Of a stretch of DNA of 64,000 nt, positions 53,301 to 61,362 are shown one piece after another (within the stretch, counting starts at the first letter, position 1; the number at the start of each line of letters is the position of its first letter). The notes under the pieces were generated by a model. The model searched no databases, was not told the origin of the DNA, and was given only the letters and a program-made list of their open reading frames with translations. A program made the position numbers and the translations under genes. Source of the stretch: Arthrobacter sp. UNC362MFTsu5.1 (GTDB taxonomy: Bacteria; Actinomycetota; Actinomycetes; Actinomycetales; Micrococcaceae); NCBI RefSeq assembly GCF_000685965.1, contig NZ_JMLE01000011.1:1-64000 (forward strand). The letters are read 5' to 3'.

Positions 53301-54923
53301 GCCGTGATCGGCACCGTCACCCAGGAAGTACCGTCGCTGGTCACGCCTGCCGGAATCACCGAACTTGAGTTCGGTGATTCCGTGGAAGCGATCAACCGCG
53401 TTGCGGCGAAGATCACCGCGGACAAGCTCGCCGACGTCATCATCGTGGAAAACCACGACGGCGCCGGGTCCGGCGCTCCCGAAGGCTCCACGTTGGAACA
53501 GGAAGTCGCAGCCGGCGGCCCCTTCGCCAAACTCGTCAACGAAACCTCTCCCGAGGTGGAAGCCATCTTCACCGGCCACACCCACAAGCAGTACGCCTGG
53601 GATGCTCCGGTGCTGGATGGCAACGGCCAGCCGACGGGCAGGACGCGCCCCATCGTCCAGACCGGCAGCTACGGCGAGTTCATCGGCCAGATCCAGCTGA
53701 CGATCGACACCAAGACCATGCAGGTGACCGGCTACAAAGCGGGCAACGTCAAGCGCACCGTCCCCACCACCACGGAGACGGCCGCGGACCTTGTGACCAA
53801 GTACCCGCGGGTGGCAGCCGTGAAGGCAATCGTTGACAAGGCAGTCGCCGACGCTGCCGTCATCGGCAACCAGCCGGTCGGCAAGGTCACCGCTGATATC
53901 ACCACGGCTTTCACGCCCGCCACGGCAACAAGTCCGGCGTCCCGTGACGACCGTGCGGGCGAATCCACCCTGGGCAACCTGGTGGCGGACTCACTGGTGG
54001 ACGCACTCAAGGCTCCGGACCTCGGCGCCGCCGAAATCGGCGTCGTGAATCCCGGCGGCCTGCGCAACGAGCTGTACTTCGCGCCGGACGGAACCATCAC
54101 CTATGCGGAGGCGAACGCCGTGCTTCCGTTCGTGAACAACCTCTGGACCACGTCCCTGACCGGGGCACAGTTCAAGACGCTCCTGGAACAGCAGTGGCAG
54201 ACCAACCCGGACGGCACGGTCCCAAGCCGCGCCTACCAGCAGCTGGGATTGTCCAAGAACGTCAACTACACCTACGATGCCGCACGTGCCGCGGGTGACC
54301 GCATCACCTCCATCCGGGTCAATGGTTCGCTCATCGATCCGGCCAGGTCCTACCGCGTCGGCACCTTCAGCTTCCTCGCAACCGGCGGCGACAACTTCCG
54401 GATTTTCAAGGAAGGAACCGGCACCAAGGATTCAGGACTCGTGGACCGCGACGCCTGGATCAAGTACCTGCAGGAGCACAACCCGGCAGCGCCGGACTTT
54501 GCCCGCCGCACTGTTGCCGTGGTGAACACGACGGCGGCCGAGGTCAAGGCCGGCGACTCCATTACGCTGGCCGTCTCCAAGCTGGATCTCACGTCGCTGG
54601 GCAGCCCCGTCAACACGTCGCTGGCGGCCTCCTTCACGGACGCTGCGGGCACCGTAACCCAGCTCGGCACCATCCCGGTGTCCGCCGGGGCTGCCGCAGT
54701 GGACGTGAAGGTTCCGGCCGGCGTGGCCCCAGGCGCCGGAACCCTGGTGCTCACCGCTGCTGAATCGGGCACCGTGGTCAAAACGGCGGTCCTGGTTGCT
54801 TCCAGCGGACCGGTGCCGCCGGTCTGCACCGCGCCCGTCCCGCCCACCAAGTGGTACGACTTTGCAGGCTGGATCAAGTACGGCCTGGCCTGGATCCAGT
54901 ACCAGAAGTGCCTGAAAGGCTAG
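50331..54923 (+). CDS. Secreted ExeM/NucH-like nuclease fused to a 5'-nucleotidase
   Basis: A 1530-residue exported protein. Residues 1-27 are a signal peptide ending AFA. Then come a lamin-tail domain (about 38-165, VVINEAYLSGGSSG ... FVELYNASD), a Pro-rich linker, an OB-fold-like region (about 240-350), an endonuclease/exonuclease/phosphatase domain (about 515-845; FNVLNYFP, MEVENSAQFG, LLGDFNSY, SDHDPVVVG) and a metallophosphatase plus C-terminal 5'-nucleotidase pair (about 860-1400; NDFHGRIDS, AGDNIG, GNHEFDGG, TGHTHKQY, NPGGLRNEL, ATGGDNFRIF). An Ig-like segment ends the chain. No LPXTG or membrane anchor is seen. It could degrade DNA and strip phosphate from the nucleotides. Confidence 0.93.
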   Translation: MKRTPWKITLGTALSAGLIAAPLAAVPAFAVEVSPAAAGTSPVVINEAYLSGGSSGAAYKNKFVELYNASDAPVSLDGWSLQYRSGTGTAAPNGVAALKGSIPAKGYYLVQGGANGAPTPAGADLPTPDLVATGLNPSGTTGTLVLARQATAITSLATGSVIEPANVADLLGYGTSNTFETQAATAPAGNTDVKSLNRTNGADSNSNAADFALSATITPTAAGGSVDPGPVDPDPVDPPPAPATKTIAEIQGSGAASPFVGASVTTRGKVTAAYPTGGFSGFYVQTPGTGGDLTPANHTASDAVFVFSPATVGSVAIGDYVEITGTVSEFFGMTQVSVADAAGLTKLAEAAPEVKSTGFSLPADEAFRESLEGMLLTPQGPVTVTDNYSLNQYGEIGLAGGTTPLEQPTAVAPYGSAEYTATVAANAARGIKLDDGATTNFLKDAATKAQVLPYLTTSDPVRVGSPVTFQTDVVLSYANNSWKFQPLTHLTPENAGIIQPATFGATRAEAPGAVGGSLKIASFNVLNYFPTTGDMLAGCTFYTDRDGNPITVRGGCDARGAANAENLKRQQDKIVAAIGKSGADVVSLMEVENSAQFGKDRDDALAKLVEALNIATPGIWDYVRTPANAPPLADEDMIRTAFIYKKAAAEPVGESIIHNDTVAFASARKPLAQVFKPVGASDDKKFIAIANHFKSKGSAATPEDTDQGQGASNLARTEQAKSLLSFSNDLQSSKGTDKVFLLGDFNSYAKEDPINVLTAAGYVNQDEKAKNADGSAKHSYLFGGLVGSLDHVLASPAANSVVTGADIWNINSVESVALEYSRYNNNVTNYYAPDQFRASDHDPVVVGLDLPAAPVLPPSVDLNFLGINDFHGRIDSNTILFAATIEKLRESAAPGATAFLSAGDNIGASLFASAVAKDQPTIDVLNALELQTSAVGNHEFDGGWTDLRDRVVAGGTNAKFPYLGANVYKKGTTEPALPEYTVLELNGVKVAVIGTVTQEVPSLVTPAGITELEFGDSVEAINRVAAKITADKLADVIIVENHDGAGSGAPEGSTLEQEVAAGGPFAKLVNETSPEVEAIFTGHTHKQYAWDAPVLDGNGQPTGRTRPIVQTGSYGEFIGQIQLTIDTKTMQVTGYKAGNVKRTVPTTTETAADLVTKYPRVAAVKAIVDKAVADAAVIGNQPVGKVTADITTAFTPATATSPASRDDRAGESTLGNLVADSLVDALKAPDLGAAEIGVVNPGGLRNELYFAPDGTITYAEANAVLPFVNNLWTTSLTGAQFKTLLEQQWQTNPDGTVPSRAYQQLGLSKNVNYTYDAARAAGDRITSIRVNGSLIDPARSYRVGTFSFLATGGDNFRIFKEGTGTKDSGLVDRDAWIKYLQEHNPAAPDFARRTVAVVNTTAAEVKAGDSITLAVSKLDLTSLGSPVNTSLAASFTDAAGTVTQLGTIPVSAGAAAVDVKVPAGVAPGAGTLVLTAAESGTVVKTAVLVASSGPVPPVCTAPVPPTKWYDFAGWIKYGLAWIQYQKCLKG

Positions 54924-54949
54924 TTTCCCGGCCTGACGGTAACTGAACT

Positions 54950-55003
54950 TGCCCCGCCCCGGGGCTGGAAATCCCTTCGGATTCCGGCCCCGGACGCGGG
55001 GCA
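54950..55003. terminator. Terminator between the nuclease and FAD genes
   Basis: A long imperfect hairpin with outer arms TGCCCCG/CGGGGCA, a second stem of about 15 bp and a TTCG tetraloop, then TTTT on the plus strand. It serves two convergent genes. Confidence 0.75.
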
Positions 55004-55020
55004 TTTTCGTGTCCGGGAGG

Positions 55021-57042
55021 TCAGCGGTCGAGGATGTGGCGGGCTATCTCGTCGGCGTCGCGGAGGGTGCGCTGGCCGCTGCGGTACACCGGCCCCTCCT
55101 GCGGCCTCGCCTCCGCGGCGATGGCCGTGCCCCACTGCGCCGCGGACAGCTGCAGTCCCAGCACGTACAGTCCTTCCGAGACGGATCCGTTGGCGCCCAC
55201 CGGCCGGTACGGGTGCGGGCTGACGTCAAGTCCGGAGGTCTCCACCGGCGCGCCCTCCACAGTCATCATCAGCCGGGGCCGGGCCAGGCCGTCGGCGAGC
55301 AGCTGCTCCAGCACCGGCGACACATTGACGGAAACCCGGTTGGCCGGAGCGAGCGCCTCGATCATGGTGCGGGCGTGGATGGCCCCGCCGTTGACCCACG
55401 GCGACACGGCCTTGAAGGAACCGGCCGCGCGGTCGAGCGAAAACTTCGGATCCGGGCCCACGAAGCTGACCACGCCCGCCCTGGCGAGCGCTGCGAGCTG
55501 CTCGGCCCGGATGGCCGGCGGGCCGCTGGCCAGCCCTTCGACGAACGACTCGAACCAGCCCCGCAGGCCGGCGACCCAGGACTCATCGGTGATGCCGCCG
55601 TCGGCCACCACCGATTTCAGCACCGCCCGCCCGTGGTGCAGCGCCCCGATGGTCATTTTCACGGGGTCGTCCTCCCCCAGTGCCGAACGCCGGGCGTCAT
55701 CGAGCAGGTAGTCGACGACGGCGGCATCCACCTCAGCCTGCGACGCGAAGTTCCGGCCGGCCAGGGGAGCTGCCAGGCCCGGGAGGTTCAGCCGCTGGTC
55801 CGGCGCCACATGCCTGGCCACCAGGTCATCCGCTTCGGCTTCCCAGTGGGAGACGCTGTGGGCGTGCGGCCGCATCGCCTCCTGGAGCAGGGCCAGGAAC
55901 GCCTCGGGCTCGTTGACGGCGTCCGGACGGGTCCGAACCAGGGTGGAGTAGTAGGCCCAGAGCGCGTCGCGCTGCAGGAGGGGCCAGAGGTCGTGGTCGA
56001 AGGCGGGGGTGATTCCCGCGGCCGCGAACCTTCCGACGGCGGCCTCGGTGCAGTACCGCAGCGTCACGCCGGACGGGTAGTACCCTGCAAGGTCCGCTTT
56101 GGCCCGGTAAGGGGTCCCGCGCCGGGACGCCGCGATGATCAGCGGCTCGTTGCCGGACGGGACGTATTCGAGACCGGCCTTCCCCTGTCCGGGGACGCCG
56201 TCCGCCGTGCCGTCGCCTTCTGCCGCAACGAACCTCCCGCCCCGGCCCTCGGTCAGCTGGCCCATCACGTCGAAGAAGTTCAGGCCCATGCCCCGGACCA
56301 GGACGGGCTCGCCAGCCGGCACCACAGACCAGTCGACGTCGGCGGGGACCGCAGGGGGCAGGTACAGAAGGCCCAGCTGGCCGGCCCCGGCCTGGAGCTC
56401 GCGCTGTTCGGCGTTGAGCCTGGACTCAAGGTGGCCCAGGGCCAGCACCACGGACCCGACGGTGAGGGGCCCGCCGTCCTCGAGTTCGACGTCGAACGTT
56501 CCGTTTCCTGCCGGCCGCACAGCGGTGGCGGTGGTGCGGTGGAACTGGACGGTGACGCCTTCCGGAAGGTGCGCGAGCAGCTCGTCCAGGGTGAAGCGGA
56601 GGTAGCAGCCGTACAGGGCGCGGCTCGGAAAATCCCGGGATCCGAGGCTGGCCAGTTCGTGGCGTTCATCCTCGGTCAGCGAAGGGTGCGGGCTGTCCTG
56701 CTGCGCCGCACGCCATGTTTCGAAGGTGCTGCCGGCCACGGGTGCCGCCAGCTCAGGGTCCTCGGGAATCACGGTGGGATAGAACGATTGCGTGTTCATC
56801 AGGTACAGCCGCGACTGGCCGGGCTGCCACACGTGGCCCGGCCCGGCCGGGTACGGGTCCACCACGTCGATGTGGAGGCTGGATGCGGGGTGGCTCGCGG
56901 TGCCATGAGGTCCGGAAGTCCCCGAAGTTGCCGAATCGGAGGGGTTCCTGAGCCGCCAGTTGGCGAGGAGCCGCTCCAGGACACTGGTGCCGCGGGGTCC
57001 GGCCCCTATTAGTGCTGTCCGGATGCTTTGCGATGTGCCCAC
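55021..57042 (-). CDS. FAD/NAD(P)-binding protein
   Basis: A 673-residue flavoprotein-like enzyme. The N-terminal IGAGPRGTSVLERLL is a dinucleotide-binding motif, followed by DVVDPYPAGPGHVW and, near 200, VGSVVLALGH. It fits the FAD/NAD(P)-binding family found with hydroxyacylglutathione-hydrolase-like or lysine-hydroxylase-like proteins; the reaction is unknown. GTG 57042 has GGAGGG close upstream. The much longer open frame that runs on toward 59.5 kb lies antisense to the peptidase gene and is rejected. Confidence 0.8.
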   Translation of the reverse strand: MGTSQSIRTALIGAGPRGTSVLERLLANWRLRNPSDSATSGTSGPHGTASHPASSLHIDVVDPYPAGPGHVWQPGQSRLYLMNTQSFYPTVIPEDPELAAPVAGSTFETWRAAQQDSPHPSLTEDERHELASLGSRDFPSRALYGCYLRFTLDELLAHLPEGVTVQFHRTTATAVRPAGNGTFDVELEDGGPLTVGSVVLALGHLESRLNAEQRELQAGAGQLGLLYLPPAVPADVDWSVVPAGEPVLVRGMGLNFFDVMGQLTEGRGGRFVAAEGDGTADGVPGQGKAGLEYVPSGNEPLIIAASRRGTPYRAKADLAGYYPSGVTLRYCTEAAVGRFAAAGITPAFDHDLWPLLQRDALWAYYSTLVRTRPDAVNEPEAFLALLQEAMRPHAHSVSHWEAEADDLVARHVAPDQRLNLPGLAAPLAGRNFASQAEVDAAVVDYLLDDARRSALGEDDPVKMTIGALHHGRAVLKSVVADGGITDESWVAGLRGWFESFVEGLASGPPAIRAEQLAALARAGVVSFVGPDPKFSLDRAAGSFKAVSPWVNGGAIHARTMIEALAPANRVSVNVSPVLEQLLADGLARPRLMMTVEGAPVETSGLDVSPHPYRPVGANGSVSEGLYVLGLQLSAAQWGTAIAAEARPQEGPVYRSGQRTLRDADEIARHILDR

Positions 57043-57102
57043 GCCCTCCAGAGTATCTGCATGTGACTTGCTAGCCGCGCGCGGATGCTGTTTCGTAGGG
57101 CC

Positions 57103-59439
57103 ATGACCACCACAGCAGCTGATCACCAGCCCGTGTCCGGTGCCTCTTCCCCCGGCGGGAAAGCGCCCGAACCGACCGACGAAAACATCTGGCTTGAGGA
57201 GATCTACGGCGAGGAGCCGCTGGCCTGGGTCCGCGAACAGAACGCCCGCACCGAGGACCTGCTCGAAGACGCCGACTATGCCGCGCTCGAAAGCCGCATC
57301 CTGGAGGTGCTGGACTCCACGGACAAGATCGCCATGGTGGGCAAGCACGGCGACTGGTATTACAACTTCTGGCGGGACGGCCAGAACCCCAAGGGGCTGT
57401 GGCGCCGGACATCCTGGGAGAGCTACCGGAGCGGGGAGCCTGAATGGGATGTGCTGCTGGACGTCGACGCGCTGGCCGCCGCCGAAGGCGAAGAGTGGGT
57501 TTTCCACGGCGCCAATTTCCTCCGCCCTGCGCCCGGCGAACCGCACCGGCTGGCGCTGGTGGCCCTCTCCCCCGACGGCGGCGACGCCAACCGCTACCGC
57601 GAGTTCGACGTCGAGACCCGGACGTTCGTGGACCCGGCGTCGGGAGGCTTCGACCTGCCCACGGCGAAGGGCAACGCTTCCTGGCTGGACCGGGACACGC
57701 TGCTGGTGTCGACCACCGCAGAAGGCCTGCCCAGCACCACCTCGTCCTACGCGCGCACCGCCGTCCGGCTTGCCCGCGGCGGATCGCTCGCGGCAGCCGA
57801 ACGGCTCTTTGAAATCCCCGAAGACCACATGATGGCGCTGGTGGCGCATGACTCCACGCCCGGGTTCGAGCGGACCTTCGCCATGGACTGGATCAGCTTC
57901 TTCAACAAGAGCACGTCGGTCCTGCGGGACGGATCCTGGGTGGTCATCGACGCCCCGACCGACGTGAACCTGAGCGTGCACCGGGAGTGGCTGCTGTTCC
58001 GCCCGCAGGGCGACTGGGACGTCGACGGAACCACGTACGCCGCCGGTTCGCTGCTCGCCGCCAGGTTCGAGGATTACCTTGCCGGGAGCCGCGAACTGGC
58101 GGTCCTGTTCACCCCGGACGCGCACACGTCGCTGCAGTCGTGGAGCTGGACCCGCAACTTCCTGCTGCTCAACCTCCTGCGGGATGTGTCCTCGGAGATC
58201 CGCGTCCTGGATCCGGAACGGCCCGGAACAGAGGCCGCATGGGCTTCGACGCTGCTGGACGCCTGCCCGCCGCTGCACGACGTCAACGCCTTCGCCGTTG
58301 ACGACGAGGACGAGGCAGCGGGCATGGACGACGACGGGATGGACGACGACGGTACCGGCGGCAATGTGCCGGTGCCGGAAGGGGAAGCCCCCGGCGCGGG
58401 GAACGACTTCTGGCTCGTGGCCACCGGCTTCACCACGCCCAGCACGCTCACCCGGGGAACGCTGCGCCGCGGCAGCGTCGGGCAGGTGGTCAGCGAGCAC
58501 GAGGTAATCCGCACCTCGCCGTCCTACTTTGACGACTCGGCCTACGAGGTCCAGCAGCACTTCGCCGTGTCCGACGACGGCACCCGGGTGCCGTACTTCC
58601 AGGTGGCGTCCAAGGACCTGGTGCTTGACGGCCAGAACCCCACGCAACTGTCCGGCTATGGCGGGTTCGAGGTTTCCCGGACGCCTGCCTACAGCGGCGC
58701 GATCGGCCGGGCCTGGCTGGAACGCCGGACCGACGCCGGCGGCGAACGCGGCGGCGCCGGTGAGGGCGCGGCCGGTGAAGGCGCGGCCGGTGAAGGTGAA
58801 GGCAGCGCCACGCACACCCGCGGCGGCGTCTACGTGGTGGCGAACATCCGCGGCGGCGGCGAATACGGACCCTCGTGGCACCGCGCCGCGCTGCAGGAAA
58901 AGCGCCACCGCGCGTTCGAGGACTTCGCTGCAGTGGCCAGGGACCTGATCTCCAGGGGAGTCACCTCCAAGGAGCGGCTGGGCTGTGTAGGCGGCTCCAA
59001 CGGCGGGCTGCTGGTGGGCAACATGCTGACCCGGTACCCCGAACTGTTCGGCGCAGTATCCTGCGGTGTGCCGCTGCTGGACATGCGCCGTTACACCAAA
59101 CTGTCCGCCGGCTACTCGTGGATCGCCGAATACGGGGACCCTGACGTGCCCGAGGACTGGGAGTTCATCCGGACGTTCTCGCCGTACCACCTCCTTCGCG
59201 ACGGTGTGGATTACCCGGAGACGTTCATCTGGACCGCAACGTCCGATGACCGGGTGGGTCCCGTGCAGGCCCGCAAGATGGCGGCCCGTATGCAGGCCAT
59301 GGGCATCCCCAACGTTTGGTTCCACGAGGCGCTGGAGGGCGGGCACGCCGGTGCCTCCGACAACCGGCAGGCGGCCGCGTTGCAGAGCCGCAGCCAGCAT
59401 TTCCTCTGGCGTTCGCTGGCGGGCCGTTCCGACAACTAG
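57103..59439 (+). CDS. Prolyl oligopeptidase (S9A) family peptidase
   Basis: A 778-residue cytosolic serine peptidase. An N-terminal segment (ENIWLEEIYGEEPLAWVREQN) leads to a beta-propeller, then the hydrolase domain with YVVANIRGGGEYGPSWH, nucleophile GGSNGG, Asp in TSDDRVGP and His in EGGHAGA. Two low-complexity inserts are odd: GMDDDGMDDDGTGG near 405-420 and a triple GEGAA-type repeat near 555-566. ATG 57103 is used; an upstream in-frame start at 57085 is possible. Confidence 0.92.
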   Translation: MTTTAADHQPVSGASSPGGKAPEPTDENIWLEEIYGEEPLAWVREQNARTEDLLEDADYAALESRILEVLDSTDKIAMVGKHGDWYYNFWRDGQNPKGLWRRTSWESYRSGEPEWDVLLDVDALAAAEGEEWVFHGANFLRPAPGEPHRLALVALSPDGGDANRYREFDVETRTFVDPASGGFDLPTAKGNASWLDRDTLLVSTTAEGLPSTTSSYARTAVRLARGGSLAAAERLFEIPEDHMMALVAHDSTPGFERTFAMDWISFFNKSTSVLRDGSWVVIDAPTDVNLSVHREWLLFRPQGDWDVDGTTYAAGSLLAARFEDYLAGSRELAVLFTPDAHTSLQSWSWTRNFLLLNLLRDVSSEIRVLDPERPGTEAAWASTLLDACPPLHDVNAFAVDDEDEAAGMDDDGMDDDGTGGNVPVPEGEAPGAGNDFWLVATGFTTPSTLTRGTLRRGSVGQVVSEHEVIRTSPSYFDDSAYEVQQHFAVSDDGTRVPYFQVASKDLVLDGQNPTQLSGYGGFEVSRTPAYSGAIGRAWLERRTDAGGERGGAGEGAAGEGAAGEGEGSATHTRGGVYVVANIRGGGEYGPSWHRAALQEKRHRAFEDFAAVARDLISRGVTSKERLGCVGGSNGGLLVGNMLTRYPELFGAVSCGVPLLDMRRYTKLSAGYSWIAEYGDPDVPEDWEFIRTFSPYHLLRDGVDYPETFIWTATSDDRVGPVQARKMAARMQAMGIPNVWFHEALEGGHAGASDNRQAAALQSRSQHFLWRSLAGRSDN
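58756..58800 (+). repeat. 15-bp in-frame tandem repeat, three copies
   Basis: Units 58756-58770, 58771-58785 and 58786-58800, the last slightly diverged, each encode an AGEGA-type pentapeptide in the prolyl oligopeptidase. Confidence 0.85.
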
Positions 59440-59498
59440 CACCGTTTTGCACTGACTGCCCCGTTCTGCGTATCCTTGGTGGGCTAGGAATAGCAATT

Positions 59499-59586
59499 GG
59501 AGACGTGCCAGAGCGGCCGAATGGGCTTCACTGCTAATGAAGTGTGGGGCACAACTCCACCGGGGGTTCAAATCCCCCCGTCTCCG
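59499..59586 (+). tRNA. tRNA-Ser (anticodon GCT)
   Basis: An 88-nt class II tRNA: acceptor GGAGACG/CGTCTCC, anticodon loop CTGCTAA, long variable arm and T-arm GGGGG/CCCCC-type. No CCA is encoded. Confidence 0.95.
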
Positions 59587-59591
59587 CGTTT

Positions 59592-59615
59592 GGCCCCGGT
59601 CCCTGGACCGGGGCC
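59592..59615 (+). terminator. tRNA-Ser terminator
   Basis: An inverted repeat GGCCCCGGTCC/GGACCGGGGCC followed by TTTT, 5 bp past the tRNA. Confidence 0.8.
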
Positions 59616-59679
59616 TTTTGCGTTTCTACGGCGGGTTGCGTGTCCGGATGCGCGCCGGCCGGGGTGGCAGGATGGGCCC

Positions 59680-61362
59680 ATGGCGGAGAACAGCAATCAC
59701 GACGTGGTCATTATCGGTGGCGGACACAACGGCCTGGCGGCTGCCGCCTATCTGGCCAAGGCCGGACAAGACGTCCTGCTGCTGGAGAAACTGGACCACG
59801 CCGGCGGAGCGGCCGTCTCCGCCCGGGCGTTCGACGGCGTCGACGCCCGCCTTTCGCGGTATTCGTACCTGGTGAGCCTGCTGCCGCAAGAAATCATTGA
59901 CGACCTGGGACTGCGCATCAGGCTGGCGCGGCGCCGCTACTCGTCCTACACGCCGGACCCGGGCAGCCCCGGCCGCGGCCTCCTGATCGACAACGGGGAT
60001 GCGGCGGCCACGGCGGCGTCCTTCGCATCAGTGGGTGCCCCGGCTGCCGAAGCCGCGGCCTTTGATCGCTTCTATGCGGAGTGCCGGAAGCTCACCGGGG
60101 CGCTGTGGCCCACCATGACGTCGCCCCTGCCCACCCGCTCCGAGGCCCGGCAACTCGCTGAAGCCGCCGGTGCCGATGATGTGTGGGAGTCGGTCATCGA
60201 GCGGCCCATCGGCGATGCCATCACCCGCGGCCTGCAAAGTGACCTGGTGCGCGGCGTGGTGCTGACGGATGCGCTGATCGGTACGTTTGCCAGGGCAGAC
60301 AGCCCGGACCTGCAGCAGAACATCTGCTTCCTGTACCACCTCCTGGGCGGCGGGACCGGAGACTGGGATGTGCCCATAGGCGGCATGGGGACTGTCTCCA
60401 GCGAACTGGAGCGGGCCGCCCGCGAGGCCGGCGCCACCATCCTGACCGCCGCCGAGGTCACCCGCGTCCGGCCCGGCGGCACAGTTCATTACCGCCACGA
60501 CGGCCAGGAACGCTCTGCCACCGCCGATTGGGTGCTCTCCAACGTGGCTCCCGTGGTGCTGGACCGGCTGCGCTCGCCAGAGCCGATGCCGGGCCCCGGT
60601 GCCGGTGCGGGTGCGGGTGCCGGTGCCGCCGCGGTTGCACCTGTGAACCCCAACCACCTCCGCGAGGGTTCACAAGTCAAGGTAAACCTCCTGCTGAAGC
60701 GCCTGCCTCAGCTGCTGGACCGCAGCATCGGCCCGGAGGCGGCCTTCGGCGGCACCTTCCACATCAACGAAACCTGGACCCAACTGGACGACGCCTACCG
60801 GGCCGCCGAACAGGGAACGATCCCGGACCCGCTGCCCTGCGAAATCTACTGCCATTCGTTGACCGATCCCAGCATCCTCTCCACGGAGCTGCAGGCCTCC
60901 GGCGCCCACACCCTGACGGTCTTCGGACTCCACGTGCCGGACAGGCTGGTCACTGCGGAGAACAACGAGGCGATGCGGACGGCGCTGCAGGCCGCCGTCG
61001 TAAATTCCCTCAACTCTGTGCTGGCGGAACCGATCGAGGATCTGCTGCTGACCGGCGCCGACGGAACGCCGTGCATCGAAACCAGGACCACGCTGGATAT
61101 CCAGCGCGCCGTGGGCATGCCGCGCGGCAACATCTTCCACGGCGGACTCGACTGGCCGTTCATGGAGGACGACGCCCCGCGGGACACTCCCGCCCGGCGC
61201 TGGGGCGTGTCCACCGACGATCCCCGCATCCTGCTGTGCGGCTCCGGAGCCCGGCGCGGCGGGGCGGTGAGCGCCATCGGCGGCCACAATGCAGCCATGG
61301 CCGTGCTGGAATCCCTGGCGCTGGCGTCCGAGGGTTTGGCGTCCGAGGGTTTGACGTCCTAG
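59680..61362 (+). CDS. Phytoene-desaturase-like FAD oxidoreductase
   Basis: A 560-residue flavoprotein. VIIGGGHNGLAAAAYLAKAGQDVLLLEK is the FAD motif near the N-terminus and RRGGAVSAIGGHNAA the C-terminal FAD-contact region, the pattern of the CrtI/NAD(P)-FAD oxidoreductase family (pyridine nucleotide-disulphide oxidoreductase domain 2-like). Substrate unknown; no carotenoid genes are nearby. A GAGAGAG microsatellite lies near residues 307-316, and a 15-bp repeat ends the gene. It shares a CTAG with the MFS stop on the other strand. Confidence 0.85.
   Translation: MAENSNHDVVIIGGGHNGLAAAAYLAKAGQDVLLLEKLDHAGGAAVSARAFDGVDARLSRYSYLVSLLPQEIIDDLGLRIRLARRRYSSYTPDPGSPGRGLLIDNGDAAATAASFASVGAPAAEAAAFDRFYAECRKLTGALWPTMTSPLPTRSEARQLAEAAGADDVWESVIERPIGDAITRGLQSDLVRGVVLTDALIGTFARADSPDLQQNICFLYHLLGGGTGDWDVPIGGMGTVSSELERAAREAGATILTAAEVTRVRPGGTVHYRHDGQERSATADWVLSNVAPVVLDRLRSPEPMPGPGAGAGAGAGAAAVAPVNPNHLREGSQVKVNLLLKRLPQLLDRSIGPEAAFGGTFHINETWTQLDDAYRAAEQGTIPDPLPCEIYCHSLTDPSILSTELQASGAHTLTVFGLHVPDRLVTAENNEAMRTALQAAVVNSLNSVLAEPIEDLLLTGADGTPCIETRTTLDIQRAVGMPRGNIFHGGLDWPFMEDDAPRDTPARRWGVSTDDPRILLCGSGARRGGAVSAIGGHNAAMAVLESLALASEGLASEGLTS
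61321..61358 (+). repeat. 15-bp in-frame tandem repeat at a gene end
   Basis: Two 15-bp units (61321-61335, 61336-61350) and a partial third encode LASEG repeats at the C-terminus of the oxidoreductase. Confidence 0.8.

Noticed and set aside
57043..59571. Upstream extension of the FAD protein to a 1516-residue frame
   Set aside because: The extension is antisense to the prolyl oligopeptidase with its intact triad; GTG 57042 begins directly at the Rossmann motif.
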